A stretch of DNA of 64,000 nt from Pseudomonas sp. KU26590 (GTDB lineage Bacteria > Pseudomonadota > Gammaproteobacteria > Pseudomonadales > Pseudomonadaceae): contig NZ_CP110644.1 in the NCBI RefSeq assembly GCF_026153515.1, positions 2,509,501 through 2,573,500 on the forward strand, written 5' to 3'. The position numbers and the translations under genes were made by a program. Every line of letters starts with the position of its first letter. The first letter of the stretch is position 1. A model generated the notes under the pieces. The model was not told where the DNA came from. It did not search any database and saw only the letters and a list, made by a program, of their open reading frames with translations. This document shows positions 8,959 through 18,181 of this stretch, in pieces.

Positions 8959-8970
8959 GATAGCGCTACC
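8959..8970. promoter_or_regulatory. Putative GntR operator between gntK and gntR
   Basis: GATAGCGCTACC shares ten of twelve bases with the gntK-proximal operator's core pattern. It lies 60 bp upstream of gntR, in a position to control gntR and/or gntK. Confidence 0.6.
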
Positions 8971-9030
8971 TTAGAGCCCATCCCACACAATCGCAACCCC
9001 CGCAGCTTTCTTCCAATCAGTTGGCAACGC

Positions 9031-10047
9031 ATGACACGTATTGGTTCCCGCTCCACCGGTCGTCCCACTCTCAACGAAGTCGCAAAACTGGCTGCCGTGT
9101 CGCCGATTACCGCGTCCCGGGCCTTGCGTGGCGTGGCCACCGTGGCCCCGGCGCTGGTGGAAAAAGTTCGCGCTGCTGCGCTGAGTCTAGGCTATGTCAC
9201 CAATCCTGCCGCACGGGCGCTGGCGTCTTCGCACAGTCAGTCGGTGGTGGTGCTGGTGCCGTCGCTTTCCAACCAGTTATTCATCGAAACCCTTGAAGCC
9301 ATTCAGACGGTTCTGCGTCCGCGCGGGCTGGACGTGGTGATCGGTAATTACCACTACTCGCCCATAGAAGAAGAGAACCTGCTGCGCAGCCATCTGTCGC
9401 ACCGGCCGCGTGGCATTCTGCTGACCGGCTTTGACCGCAGCGCGGCGGCGCAGCAATTGCTGGCGTCCAGCGGCGTGCCGTGCGTGCACATGATGGAGCT
9501 GGACCCGACCCGCGCCGAGCCGTGTGTGGGGTTTTCCCAGCAACAGGCAGGTGCCGAGGCCGCGCGGCATCTGTTGAGCCGTGGCCGTCGGCGACTGGCG
9601 TATGTGTCGGCGCAACTGGACCCACGGGTGATCCAACGTGGCGTCGGCTTTCGCGGCGTGCTGGAGCAGGAAGGGCTGTATGACGAGGCCTTGCAGATGG
9701 CCTCGCCGCTGCCGTCGTCCATTGGTCTGGGCAGTGAGCTATTCGCCCGATTGATGGACGCGCATCCTGACGTCGACGGGGTGTTTTTCTGCAATGACGA
9801 CCTGGCCCAGGGCGCATCGCTGGAAGCCCTGCGGCAGGGCATCCGCATCCCTGAGCAGGTGTCTCTGATCGGCTTCAACGACCTGCCGGGTTCGGCGCAC
9901 ATGGTGCCGCGCCTGACCTCCATCCGCACCCCGCGCGAACAGGTCGGTCAGCGCGCCGCGCAGTTATTGCTCGGCTTGCTGGATGGCACGGTTCACGAAG
10001 CGCAGGTTGACCTGGGGTTTGAACTGGTGGTGCGGGAAAGCACCTGA
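9031..10047 (+). CDS. gntR: LacI-family gluconate operon repressor
   Basis: The 338-residue product has an N-terminal LacI helix-turn-helix (PTLNEVAKLAAVSPITASRALRG region, residues 11-34), the hinge segment NPAARALASSHS near 58-70, and a periplasmic-binding-protein-like effector domain to the C-terminus. Divergence from gntK-gntT and the three shared palindromic sites identify it as GntR, which is known in Pseudomonas to release its operators when gluconate or 6-phosphogluconate is present. No strong Shine-Dalgarno precedes the ATG; the start is set by homology of the helix-turn-helix. Confidence 0.88.
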   Translation: MTRIGSRSTGRPTLNEVAKLAAVSPITASRALRGVATVAPALVEKVRAAALSLGYVTNPAARALASSHSQSVVVLVPSLSNQLFIETLEAIQTVLRPRGLDVVIGNYHYSPIEEENLLRSHLSHRPRGILLTGFDRSAAAQQLLASSGVPCVHMMELDPTRAEPCVGFSQQQAGAEAARHLLSRGRRRLAYVSAQLDPRVIQRGVGFRGVLEQEGLYDEALQMASPLPSSIGLGSELFARLMDAHPDVDGVFFCNDDLAQGASLEALRQGIRIPEQVSLIGFNDLPGSAHMVPRLTSIRTPREQVGQRAAQLLLGLLDGTVHEAQVDLGFELVVREST

Positions 10048-10122
10048 CGGGACTTGGTGTTGCGGGGCAGGCTTGCGGGTGATTGGGTTTAACCTCGACT
10101 GTTGATGCGTTCAGACCTGACG

Positions 10123-10218
10123 CGTTCGCCAGCAAGCCGGCTCCTACGGTGGTTTGCGGCGAGCGATGAGGCCGGGTCGGGCACAAAATCCAAGGAGCTG
10201 GCTTGCTGGCGAACGCGT
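10123..10218. repeat. REP pair (BIME) between gntR and glcB
   Basis: An inverted REP (CGCCAGCAAGCCGGCTCCTA, about 10128-10147) and a direct REP (AAGGAGCTGGCTTGCTGGCG, 10192-10211) face each other across about 45 bp. The block fills most of the space after gntR, and the convergent glcB gene ends at 10305. Confidence 0.75.
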
Positions 10219-10304
10219 TGCGTCAGGCACATTGCTGCTCGCCAGGTCGTAAGCCACAGCAGCCTTCACAGCTGCTGCGGTGCCTGGCCTCAGCTACCGG
10301 CCGA

Positions 10305-12482
10305 TCAATGCGCCTTCTTGAACGCCAACCGGAACTCGTGCAGCAGCGGTTCGGTGTAGCCGCTCGGCTGCTCGCGCCCTTTGAATACCAGCGCGCTGGC
10401 GGCCTGGAAGGCCACTGACTTCTCGAAATTACCGGCCATTGGCGTGTAAGCCGAGTCCCCGGCGTTTTGCCGGTCGACCACCTTCGCCATACGTTTCAAA
10501 GCGTCTTTCACATAGTCCTCTGAGACCACGCCGTGGCGCAGCCAGTTGGCGATGTGCTGGCTGGAAATGCGCAGCGTCGCGCGGTCTTCCATCAGGCCGA
10601 CGTTGTGGATGTCCGGCACCTTCGAACAGCCGACGCCTTGCTCCACCCAGCGCACCACATAACCCAGCAGGCCCTGGGCGTTGTTCTCCACTTCTTCGCG
10701 GATCTGATCCTCGTTCCACTCGGCTTTCTCGACGACGGGAATGGTCAGCAAGTCCAGCAGAATGTCTTCGCTGATGCTGTCCAGATCGACCTGTTCCAGC
10801 TCCTGCTGCACCGCTTTCACGTCCACTTTGTGGTAATGCAGCGCGTGCAGGGTGGCGGCAGTCGGCGAGGGCACCCAGGCGGTGGTCGCGCCGGATTTCG
10901 GGTGCGCGATCTTCTGCTCCAGCATGTCGGCCATCAGGTCAGGCATCGCCCACATACCCTTGCCGATCTGCGCACGCCCGCGCAGCCCGCAGGCCAGGCC
11001 AACCAGCACGTTGTTGCGCTCATACGCCTTGATCCACGGCGTGGCTTTCATGTCGCCCTTGCGCAGCATCGGGCCTGCTTCCATCGAACTGTGCATCTCG
11101 TCGCCGGTGCGGTCGAGGAAGCCGGTGTTGATGAACGCGACCCGGGACGACGCCGCTTCGATGCACGCCTTGAGGTTGACGCTGGTGCGCCGCTCTTCGT
11201 CCATGATCCCCATCTTCAGGGTGTTGCGCGGGATTTTCAGCACGTCTTCGATGCGGCTGAACAGCGTATTGGTGAACGCAACTTCTTCGGGGCCGTGCAT
11301 CTTCGGTTTGACGATGTACACGCTGCCGGCGCGGGAGTTGGTGCGGTTGTGCAGGTCGTGCAGGGCAATCAGGCTGGTGATGACACCGTCGAGAATGCCT
11401 TCGGGGATTTCCTTGTTGCCGTCGTAGAGAATCGCCGGGTTGGTCATCAGGTGGCCGACGTTGCGGATGAACAGCAACGAGCGCCCGTGCAGGGTGATAT
11501 CGCTGCCATCGGCGGCCGTGTACTGGCGGTCGGCGTTGAGGCGACGGGTGATGGTCTTGCCGTTCTTGACCAGGGCTTCGGTGAGGTCGCCCTTCATCAG
11601 GCCCAGCCAGTTGCGGTAGATCACGAGCTTGTCGTCGGCATCGACGGCGGCGACCGAGTCTTCGCAGTCGATGATGGTCGACAGCGCGGCTTCCAGCAGC
11701 AGGTCCTTGATCCCGGCCGGGTCGGTGCCACCGATCGGGCTGGCGGGGTCGATCTGGATTTCGATGTGCAGACCGTTGTTCTTCAGCAGGATTGCATTCG
11801 GCTGGCGCGGCTCGCCTTGATAACCGACGTATTTCTCGGGCTGGGCAAGGCGGGACTGGCTGCCGTTCGCGAGGGTGACCAGCAACTCGCCGCTGTCCAC
11901 CGCGTAGGCCTTGGCGCCGACGTGGGAACCCGACGCCAGGGGCGCGGCTTCATCCAGCAAGGCACGGGCGAAGGCGATGACTTTCTCGCCCCTAAGCGGG
12001 TTATAGCCCGCTTTGATTTCGGCGCCGTTGGCCGAGGAAATGGCATCGGTGCCGTACAGCGCGTCGTACAGCGAACCCCAACGCGCATTCGCGGCATTCA
12101 GGGCGTAACGGGCGTTTGCAGCGGGCACCACCAGTTGCGGACCGGCCTGTTCGCTGACTTCGATGTCCACCTTGTTCGTGGAAACCTGAACCTGCGCCGG
12201 CACCTGCTTCAGATAGCCGATGCTGTCGAGAAACGCGATGTACGCCGGCATGTCGGTGACCGGGCCCGGATTGGATTTGTGCCACTTGTCCAACTGAGCC
12301 TGTATGCGGTCACGCTCTTTCAGCAGTTCGCGGTTAATCGGCGCGAGGTCGTGGACCAGCGAGTCGAAATCGGCCCAGAACAGTTCCGGGGTCAGGCCTG
12401 TCCCGGGAATCACTTCCTCGTTGACAAAGCGCTTGAGGTTGGCCGCCACTTTAAGGTTGTGGCAATTGACGAACTCGGTCAT
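10305..12482 (-). CDS. glcB: Malate synthase G
   Basis: The 725-residue product matches malate synthase G in length and organisation. It condenses glyoxylate with acetyl-CoA to give malate, using up the glyoxylate made by glycolate oxidase. Visible signatures include [20 protein letters not shown] in the N-terminal half, the [13 protein letters not shown] arginine segment, the Mg-site glutamate in [11 protein letters not shown], the aspartate in [10 protein letters not shown], and the catalytic aspartate in [12 protein letters not shown] near the C-terminus. It is the last gene of the glc block, 58 bp after glcG. The ATG is preceded by GGAGACCCGAG. Confidence 0.96.
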   Translation of the reverse strand: MTEFVNCHNLKVAANLKRFVNEEVIPGTGLTPELFWADFDSLVHDLAPINRELLKERDRIQAQLDKWHKSNPGPVTDMPAYIAFLDSIGYLKQVPAQVQVSTNKVDIEVSEQAGPQLVVPAANARYALNAANARWGSLYDALYGTDAISSANGAEIKAGYNPLRGEKVIAFARALLDEAAPLASGSHVGAKAYAVDSGELLVTLANGSQSRLAQPEKYVGYQGEPRQPNAILLKNNGLHIEIQIDPASPIGGTDPAGIKDLLLEAALSTIIDCEDSVAAVDADDKLVIYRNWLGLMKGDLTEALVKNGKTITRRLNADRQYTAADGSDITLHGRSLLFIRNVGHLMTNPAILYDGNKEIPEGILDGVITSLIALHDLHNRTNSRAGSVYIVKPKMHGPEEVAFTNTLFSRIEDVLKIPRNTLKMGIMDEERRTSVNLKACIEAASSRVAFINTGFLDRTGDEMHSSMEAGPMLRKGDMKATPWIKAYERNNVLVGLACGLRGRAQIGKGMWAMPDLMADMLEQKIAHPKSGATTAWVPSPTAATLHALHYHKVDVKAVQQELEQVDLDSISEDILLDLLTIPVVEKAEWNEDQIREEVENNAQGLLGYVVRWVEQGVGCSKVPDIHNVGLMEDRATLRISSQHIANWLRHGVVSEDYVKDALKRMAKVVDRQNAGDSAYTPMAGNFEKSVAFQAASALVFKGREQPSGYTEPLLHEFRLAFKKAH

Positions 12483-12540
12483 CTCGGGTCTCCATCATGA
12501 ATTGGGTTTGCACCGTTGCTGCTGGGGATCGCTGCAGGCG

Positions 12541-12948
12541 TTACTGCGCGCTCACCACTGCAACGCCGGCCTTGGCCACTTGCGCATCCTGATCGGCTTT
12601 TACCCCGGACACACCCACCGCGCCGATGGTCTGGCCGTCGATGATCACCGGCACGCCGCCTTCCAGCGAAGTCAGCAGCGGGGCGGTGACGAATGCAGTG
12701 CGGCCGCCGTTGACCATTTCTTCATAGCCCTTGGATTCGCGACGACCCAGCGCCGAGGTGCGGGCTTTTTCGATGGCGATGTAGCCGCCAATCGGCGCAC
12801 AGCCGTCCAGGCGCTCGAAGCCCAGCAGGTGACCGCCGTCGTCCGTGACGGCGATGGACACTGCCCAGCCGTTGTTCTGCGCCTCGGTGCGTGCCGCGGC
12901 GAGGATCTGGGTGACTTCGGTCTGGGTCAGTACGGATTTGGTTTTCAT
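12541..12948 (-). CDS. glcG: GlcG/HbpS family heme-binding-type protein
   Basis: This 135-residue protein belongs to the GlcG (DUF336/HbpS) family. Recognisable segments are VTDDGGHLLGFERLDG near residues 40-55, the ALGRRESKGYEEM segment in the middle, and the glycine-rich IIDGQTIGAVGVSGVKADQD near the end. The function of GlcG in glycolate metabolism is not settled; HbpS relatives bind heme or small cofactors. It lies between glcF and glcB on the same strand, as in E. coli glc operons, which supports the name. Confidence 0.9.
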   Translation of the reverse strand: MKTKSVLTQTEVTQILAAARTEAQNNGWAVSIAVTDDGGHLLGFERLDGCAPIGGYIAIEKARTSALGRRESKGYEEMVNGGRTAFVTAPLLTSLEGGVPVIIDGQTIGAVGVSGVKADQDAQVAKAGVAVVSAQ

Positions 12949-13013
12949 GCAGATATCCTAAGGGCAAAGGGTGTCATGAGTGTCGGTCTGATACGGAGCC
13001 AGGGCGCCTGCAC

Positions 13014-14237
13014 TCAACTTGGAGGCAAGGCATCCTCGATCAGTTCGATCCAGTGTTTGACCGGTGTGCGGTTGGCGCTGGCCAGATGGGTCTGACAGCC
13101 TATGTTGGCCGTGGCAATCACGTCCGGGTTGCCACTCTCTAGCGCGTTCATCTTGTTGTCCCGCAGCTGTTTCGCCAGCACCGGCTGGGTGATCGAATAG
13201 GTGCCGGCCGAGCCGCAGCATAAGTGACTGTCGGGCACCGGTGTGAGATTGAAGCCCAGCCGGGTCAACACCGACTCCACGGCGCCGCCGAGTTTCTGCG
13301 CGTGCTGCAGCGTACACGGGCAATGGAAGGCCAGGGTCTGGCGCGTGCAACCGCCGAGCTGTTCCAGGGGTTCGGCGCGCAGCACTTCGATCAGGTCTTT
13401 GGTGCGTTCGCTGATGGCAGCGGCCTTTTCTGCGTAAGCCGGGTCGTGGCGCAGCAGGTGGCCGTAATCCTTGACGAAGGCGCCGCAGCCGCTGGCGGTC
13501 TGCACGATGGCTTCGGCACCGGCCTGAATGCTGGGCCACCACGCATCAATGTTCCTGCGCGCGCGCTGCAGGCCTTGTTCCTGCGCATTCAAATGGTAAT
13601 CCACGGCGCCGCAGCAACCGGCCTGGGCGATGGATGTGACGCTGATGCCCAATCGGTCGAGCACCCGCGCCGTGGCGGCGTTGGTGTTGGGTGACAAGCC
13701 CGGTTGCACGCAGCCCTCGAGTATCAGCATCTGCCGCGCGTGCTGCCGGGTCGGCCGGGCCTTGGCCGGGCGGATATTGCCCGGCAGCTTGGTCTTCAAG
13801 GCGCCGGGCAGCAGGGGCCTGAATGAGTTGCCCAGTTGAGTCAGGGATTTGAACAGACCGGCGTTTGGCACCACCGCGCGCAGACTGTCGTGCAGCAGGC
13901 GTTGGCCCAATGGGCGCGGCACAGCGGCGTCGACCACCTCCCGGCCAATGTCCAGCAGGTTGTGGTAATCGACCCCGGAAGGGCAGGTGGTTTCACAGTT
14001 GCGGCAGGACAGGCAGCGGTCCAGGTGCAGCTGGGTTTTCTCGGTGACTTCCTTGCCTTCCAGTACCTGCTTGATCAGGTAAATGCGCCCGCGCGGGCCA
14101 TCCAGCTCGTCGCCGAGCAATTGATAGGTCGGGCAGGTGGCGTTGCAGAAACCGCAGTGCACGCAACTGCGCAGAATGCTTTCCGCTTCTTCGCCACGGG
14201 GCAGGCTTCTAGCGTGTTCGCTCAGGGTCGTCTGCAT
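13014..14237 (-). CDS. glcF: Glycolate oxidase iron-sulfur subunit
   Basis: The 407-residue product carries two ferredoxin-type 4Fe-4S motifs, CVHCGFCNATCP (residues 26-37) and CLSCRNCETTCP (about 75-86), followed by two CCG cysteine-rich domains (AGCCGAVDYH near 205, LCCGSAGTYS near 345). It passes electrons from the flavin subunits of glycolate oxidase towards the membrane quinone pool. It begins 3 bp after the glcE stop codon, so translation of the two is likely coupled. Confidence 0.95.
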   Translation of the reverse strand: MQTTLSEHARSLPRGEEAESILRSCVHCGFCNATCPTYQLLGDELDGPRGRIYLIKQVLEGKEVTEKTQLHLDRCLSCRNCETTCPSGVDYHNLLDIGREVVDAAVPRPLGQRLLHDSLRAVVPNAGLFKSLTQLGNSFRPLLPGALKTKLPGNIRPAKARPTRQHARQMLILEGCVQPGLSPNTNAATARVLDRLGISVTSIAQAGCCGAVDYHLNAQEQGLQRARRNIDAWWPSIQAGAEAIVQTASGCGAFVKDYGHLLRHDPAYAEKAAAISERTKDLIEVLRAEPLEQLGGCTRQTLAFHCPCTLQHAQKLGGAVESVLTRLGFNLTPVPDSHLCCGSAGTYSITQPVLAKQLRDNKMNALESGNPDVIATANIGCQTHLASANRTPVKHWIELIEDALPPS

Positions 14238-14240
14238 GGT

Positions 14241-15353
14241 TCAAATCTCCGCGTACATTCGGCCCGGATTGAACATTCCGTGCGGATCAAGTTGCGCCTT
14301 GAGCTGGCGGTGATAGCGCAGCAAGGGCGTGGCCAACGGCTGAAATGGGCTGTCTTCCAGGCCATGGCTGTAACAGGTGGCGTGACCACCTGCAGCGCTG
14401 GCGATGCGCCGAATCTCGCTGCCACTGGCGTCTGATTTCAGCCAGCGTTGCGCACCGGCCCAGTCGATCAGTTGATCCCCCGGCAGGTCCAGCGCGGCTG
14501 TGCTGATGGGCAATGACAAGCGCCACAACGGACGCCCATCGGTGAAGAACTCCAGGCGGTGTTCGTTCAGCGCGCGCCAGTAAGCCGGGTCAATGGATTC
14601 GCCACCGAGCCGGTCATGGGCCGCCGCGACCGAACCTTCGCCGCCTTCAAGACGCAAGCGCAGCACGCGTCCGTCGTGGCTGGCGGCGCTGATCGGCAAG
14701 GGTTCTTGCCCCCATTGCGCGAGGCGGGCGAGGGCGGTGGCGCTGTCCATCTCCAGTGCAATGCTGGTGCACAGTCGCGGCTTGGGCAGGACTTTCAACG
14801 AGACTTCAGTGATCAGGCCCAGGCAACCAAAGCTGCCCGCCATCAGGCGAGACAGGTCGTAACCGGCGACGTTTTTCATCACCTCGCCGCCGAAGCGCAG
14901 ATGCTTGCCCAGGCCTGTGATCACCCGCGTGCCCAGGACGAAATCCCGCACCGAGCCTGACCACGGCCGGCGCGGCCCGGATAAACCCGCTGCAACCATC
15001 CCGCCTACCGTCCCATCCCCTGCGCCGCTATCGCCTGCATCGCCATGGCTGTAGCTCGGCGGCTCGCAGGGCAGCATTTGACCGGCTTCTTCCAGCGCGG
15101 CATTCAGCACCGACAATGGCGTGCCGGCGCGGGCGGTGATCACCAATTCGGTCGGGTCGTAAGTGACGATGCCAGTGTGGATGCGCGTGTCGATCACTTC
15201 CCCCGCCACCTCGCGACCGAGAAATGCCTTGCTGTTGGCGCCTTGAATGCGCAGCGGCCGGGCGGACTGAATCGCTTGATTGACCTGTTCCAGTAGCGCA
15301 TCGCTGGCATCGCGCTCCAAGGCCACGAAGGCGGGCTGACGTTGGGCATCCAT
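14241..15353 (-). CDS. glcE: Glycolate oxidase FAD-binding subunit GlcE
   Basis: The 370-residue protein has a PCMH-type FAD-binding domain in its N-terminal half (RPLRIQGANSKAF near residue 33 and VTYDPTELVITARAGTPL near 64) and the segment GGMVAAGLSGPRRPWSG near 115 that contacts flavin. It is the smaller flavin subunit of glycolate oxidase, working with GlcD and GlcF. The start codon overlaps the glcD stop codon by one base, which indicates translational coupling. Confidence 0.95.
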   Translation of the reverse strand: MDAQRQPAFVALERDASDALLEQVNQAIQSARPLRIQGANSKAFLGREVAGEVIDTRIHTGIVTYDPTELVITARAGTPLSVLNAALEEAGQMLPCEPPSYSHGDAGDSGAGDGTVGGMVAAGLSGPRRPWSGSVRDFVLGTRVITGLGKHLRFGGEVMKNVAGYDLSRLMAGSFGCLGLITEVSLKVLPKPRLCTSIALEMDSATALARLAQWGQEPLPISAASHDGRVLRLRLEGGEGSVAAAHDRLGGESIDPAYWRALNEHRLEFFTDGRPLWRLSLPISTAALDLPGDQLIDWAGAQRWLKSDASGSEIRRIASAAGGHATCYSHGLEDSPFQPLATPLLRYHRQLKAQLDPHGMFNPGRMYAEI

Positions 15354-16852
15354 CAGAAACGCTCCAGTTCAGGGAAGGGCAGCTTGCCCATGTGCACGTG
15401 CATGGCACCGAACTCGGCGCAGCGGTGCAGGGTCGGGATGTTTTTCCCGGGGTTGAGGGTGCCGGCCGGATCGAACGCGGCTTTTACGGCGTGGAACAAG
15501 GTCAGCTCGTCACTGTTGAACTGTGCGCACATCTGATTGATCTTTTCGCGACCCACGCCGTGCTCGCCGGTGATGCTGCCGCCGACTTTCACGCACAGCT
15601 CCAGAATCTTTCCGCCCAATGCTTCGGCGCGATCCAGTTCACCGGGTTGGTTGGCATCGAAGAGAATCAAAGGATGCATGTTGCCGTCCCCGGCGTGGAA
15701 AACGTTGGCGACGCGCAGGCCGTATTCTTCCGACAGCGTGGAAATACCCTTCAGCACGCCCGGCAATTCCCGACGCGGGATGGTGCCGTCCATGCAGTAG
15801 TAATCCGGCGACAGCCGACCGACTGCCGGGAAAGCGTTCTTGCGCCCGGCCCAGAATCGCACCCGTTCGGCTTCGTCTTTCGCCTGGCGAATTTCGGTCG
15901 CCCCGGCGTTCTCCAACACCGCGCGGACCCGGTCGCAATCGGCGTGAACGTCAGCTTCTACGCCGTCCAGTTCGCACAGCAGGATGGCTTCGGCGTCGAC
16001 CGGGTAGCCGGCGTGAATGAAGTCTTCAGCGGCGCGAATGGCCAGGTTGTCCATCATTTCCAGGCCGCCGGGGATGATGCCTTCGGCGATGATGTCGCCG
16101 ACCGCGCGACCGGCTTTTTCCACCGAGTCGAAGGCGGCCAGCAACACGCGCGCCACCTGCGGTTTGGGCAGCAGTTTGACGGTCACTTCGGTGATCACGC
16201 CGAGCATGCCTTCGGAACCGGTGAACAGCGCCAGCAGGTCGAAGCCCGGTGAATCCAGCGCGTCCGAGCCCAACACCATGTGCTCGCCCTCGACCGTGAG
16301 GATGTCGACCTTGAGCAGGTTGTGCACGGTCAGGCCGTATTTCAGGCAGTGCACGCCGCCGGCGTTTTCCGCGACGTTGCCGCCGATGGAGCAGGCAATT
16401 TGCGAGGAAGGATCAGGCGCGTAATAAAGATCGTAGGGCGCGGCGGCCTGGGAAATGGCCAGGTTGCGCACGCCGGGCTGCACGCGGGCAAAGCGCCCGG
16501 CGGGGTCGATGTGCAGGATTTTGTTGAAGCGCGCCATCACCAGCAGCACGCCTTTTTCCAACGGCAGGGCGCCGCCGGACAGTCCGGTCCCGGCACCGCG
16601 CGCCACCACCGGCACGCCGCGCTCGTGGCAGACCCTCAGCAGCGTCTGCACCTGCTCGATGCGCTGGGGCAGCACCACCAGCATCGGCGTCGTGCGGTAG
16701 GCGGAGAGGCCGTCGCATTCGTAAGGGCGCAGTTCTTCCTCACGGTGGAGGATGTCCAGATCAGGCAGGCGGGCTTGAAGAGCTTGAAGCAGCTGTTGTT
16801 TGTCGATGACCGGCAGAACGCCGTCGACGCGTTCGTCGTACAGGATATTCAT
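15353..16852 (-). CDS. glcD: Glycolate oxidase catalytic subunit GlcD
   Basis: The 499-residue protein is the large FAD-linked subunit oxidising glycolate to glyoxylate. The PCMH domain shows VVARGAGTGLSGGALPLEKG near residue 82 and SIGGNVAENAGGVHCLKYGL near 152. The FAD-oxidase C domain shows HAGDGNMHPLILFD near 395 and the SITGEHGVGREK signature near 435. It is the first gene of glcDEFGB and faces glcC across about 420 bp that must hold the glycolate-controlled promoter. Confidence 0.96.
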   Translation of the reverse strand: MNILYDERVDGVLPVIDKQQLLQALQARLPDLDILHREEELRPYECDGLSAYRTTPMLVVLPQRIEQVQTLLRVCHERGVPVVARGAGTGLSGGALPLEKGVLLVMARFNKILHIDPAGRFARVQPGVRNLAISQAAAPYDLYYAPDPSSQIACSIGGNVAENAGGVHCLKYGLTVHNLLKVDILTVEGEHMVLGSDALDSPGFDLLALFTGSEGMLGVITEVTVKLLPKPQVARVLLAAFDSVEKAGRAVGDIIAEGIIPGGLEMMDNLAIRAAEDFIHAGYPVDAEAILLCELDGVEADVHADCDRVRAVLENAGATEIRQAKDEAERVRFWAGRKNAFPAVGRLSPDYYCMDGTIPRRELPGVLKGISTLSEEYGLRVANVFHAGDGNMHPLILFDANQPGELDRAEALGGKILELCVKVGGSITGEHGVGREKINQMCAQFNSDELTLFHAVKAAFDPAGTLNPGKNIPTLHRCAEFGAMHVHMGKLPFPELERF

Positions 16853-17020
16853 GGTGGGTTCGCAACCCTGTTTTGTTTTTATTGGAGGCCCGTTCCATGG
16901 CGGAACGTGAATGGCTGGCTTGCATCATTGGCTCAGCGGGGCTTAGTGTCTACAGGGTGGAGCAGTGGTCGAACCAGTTTCGCGATGATGGATCGTGAAA
17001 TTGTCGGCTAATAGCGTTTA

Positions 17021-17087
17021 ATACCAGTGACATAGCTCTCTTCGCGCTTATTGAGGTTCGGGTGGCTATCTGTGGTCATACCAGTGA
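17021..17087. promoter_or_regulatory. Duplicated ATACCAGTGA in the glcD-glcC intergenic region
   Basis: The 10-mer ATACCAGTGA occurs at 17021-17030 and 17078-17087, 57 bp apart, between divergent glcD and glcC. The position suits GlcC binding, but the match to a FadR-type TGGT-N-ACCA palindrome is only partial, so this is a candidate site pair. Confidence 0.4.
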
Positions 17088-17129
17088 ATACCCCGCGTTC
17101 GCCACGTTCAATGGGCCAACGAGAACCCT

Positions 17130-17217
17130 GTAGGAGCCGGCTTGCTGGCGAACCGTGTATCCAATTCGCCTTGGCGGCGCCTGAAAAAACGCATTCGCCA
17201 GCAAGCCTGCGCCTACG
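17130..17217. repeat. REP pair (BIME) in the glcC leader
   Basis: GTAGGAGCCGGCTTGCTGGC starts at 17131 and is faced by CGCCAGCAAGCCTGCGCCTA ending at 17216. The pair lies between the duplicated ATACCAGTGA and the glcC start codon, an unusual upstream position for REP elements. Confidence 0.75.
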
Positions 17218-17270
17218 GATCGATTCGGCCCGGCAGCCCGCACACGGCTCTTACTCAAGGAAATCTGTCC

Positions 17271-18044
17271 ATGGAAAATCCGCAGACAAAACGCCCGCAG
17301 CAGGTCGCCGATGTCGTCAGCGAGCGCATTGAGCGGCTGATCGTCGACGGGGTGCTCAAGGTCGGTCAGCTACTGCCTTCCGAGCGGCGGCTGACCGAAA
17401 AACTCGGGGTGTCGCGCACGGCTCTGCGCGAGGGCCTGCAGCTGCTGCGCGCCAGGGGCATCATCGAAACCCGCCAGGGCAAGGGCTCGTTCGTCGCACA
17501 GATCGGCGGGCTCGGGCTGACCGCCAATTCGCCGCTGATGCACCTCTTCGCCTCCCAGCCACGCACCCTGTACGACCTGTTCGAGGTGCGCAGCCTGCTG
17601 GAAGGGGAGTCCGCCCGACTGGCGGCATTGCGTGGCACCGACGCGGATTTCGTGCTGATCACCCGGGCCTACGACGCGCTGGTGGCTGGCCATTATCACC
17701 CCTTGCCCGCCTCCGAACACGCACGGCTCGACCACGCGTTTCACCTGGCCATCTGCGAGGCGTCGCACAACCCGGTGCTGGTGCAGACCCTCCGTTCGCT
17801 GACGGATCTGCTGCTCAACACGGTGTTCGCCTCGGTCAACAACCTGTATCACCGTGATGCCCAGAAGCGCCAGATCGACCGCCACCACGCCCGGCTCTAT
17901 AACGCAGTGACCGGGCGTTTGCCCGAGCAGGCGCGCAAGGCGGCGGTGGCACACATCCAGAACATCTGCGACAACCTGCGGGAGATCGAAAGCGAGGAGC
18001 AGCGACTGGTGCGCGCTACCCTGCGGCTGGAGGGTTGGGCTTAG
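17271..18044 (+). CDS. glcC: GntR/FadR-family glycolate operon activator
   Basis: The 257-residue product has an N-terminal winged helix (QVADVVSERIERLIVDG, then LLPSERRLTEKLGVSRTALR, residues 11-52) and a helical FCD effector domain with conserved histidines in HARLDHAFHLAICEASHN (near 147-164). The divergent position next to glcDEFGB marks it as GlcC, the glycolate-responsive activator. The ATG at 17271 is preferred because AAGGAAA sits 7 bp upstream; the longer open frame runs into the REP pair. Confidence 0.92.
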   Translation: MENPQTKRPQQVADVVSERIERLIVDGVLKVGQLLPSERRLTEKLGVSRTALREGLQLLRARGIIETRQGKGSFVAQIGGLGLTANSPLMHLFASQPRTLYDLFEVRSLLEGESARLAALRGTDADFVLITRAYDALVAGHYHPLPASEHARLDHAFHLAICEASHNPVLVQTLRSLTDLLLNTVFASVNNLYHRDAQKRQIDRHHARLYNAVTGRLPEQARKAAVAHIQNICDNLREIESEEQRLVRATLRLEGWA

Positions 18045-18116
18045 GCTCAAGCTGAGCCACGCTGGCGCTTTGCCTGGCTGGACCTGAGCTTGACAGGCCT
18101 CCCGCATTGCCGCAGT

Positions 18117-18141
18117 TTACGCATTGCGTAAGCCGCTTACG
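18117..18141. promoter_or_regulatory. Putative HmgR operator upstream of maiA
   Basis: Three half-sites with 10-bp periodicity, TTACG-N5-CGTAA-N5-TTACG, lie 41 bp upstream of the maiA start. The left pair forms the perfect palindrome TTACGCATTGCGTAA. The same arrangement recurs at 21040-21064 in front of hmgA. Confidence 0.7.
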
Positions 18142-18181
18142 CCGTAGTGAAAAACCAGAACAACAATAACAGGCCATCTCC

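Noticed and set aside
8199..8970. AGCGCT sites considered as simple chance palindromes
   Set aside because: Rejected as chance because the extended 12-base match recurs three times and only in front of gnt genes; kept as operators.
10533..12500. Long plus-strand frame opposite glcB
   Set aside because: Antisense shadow of malate synthase G, with no recognisable motifs.
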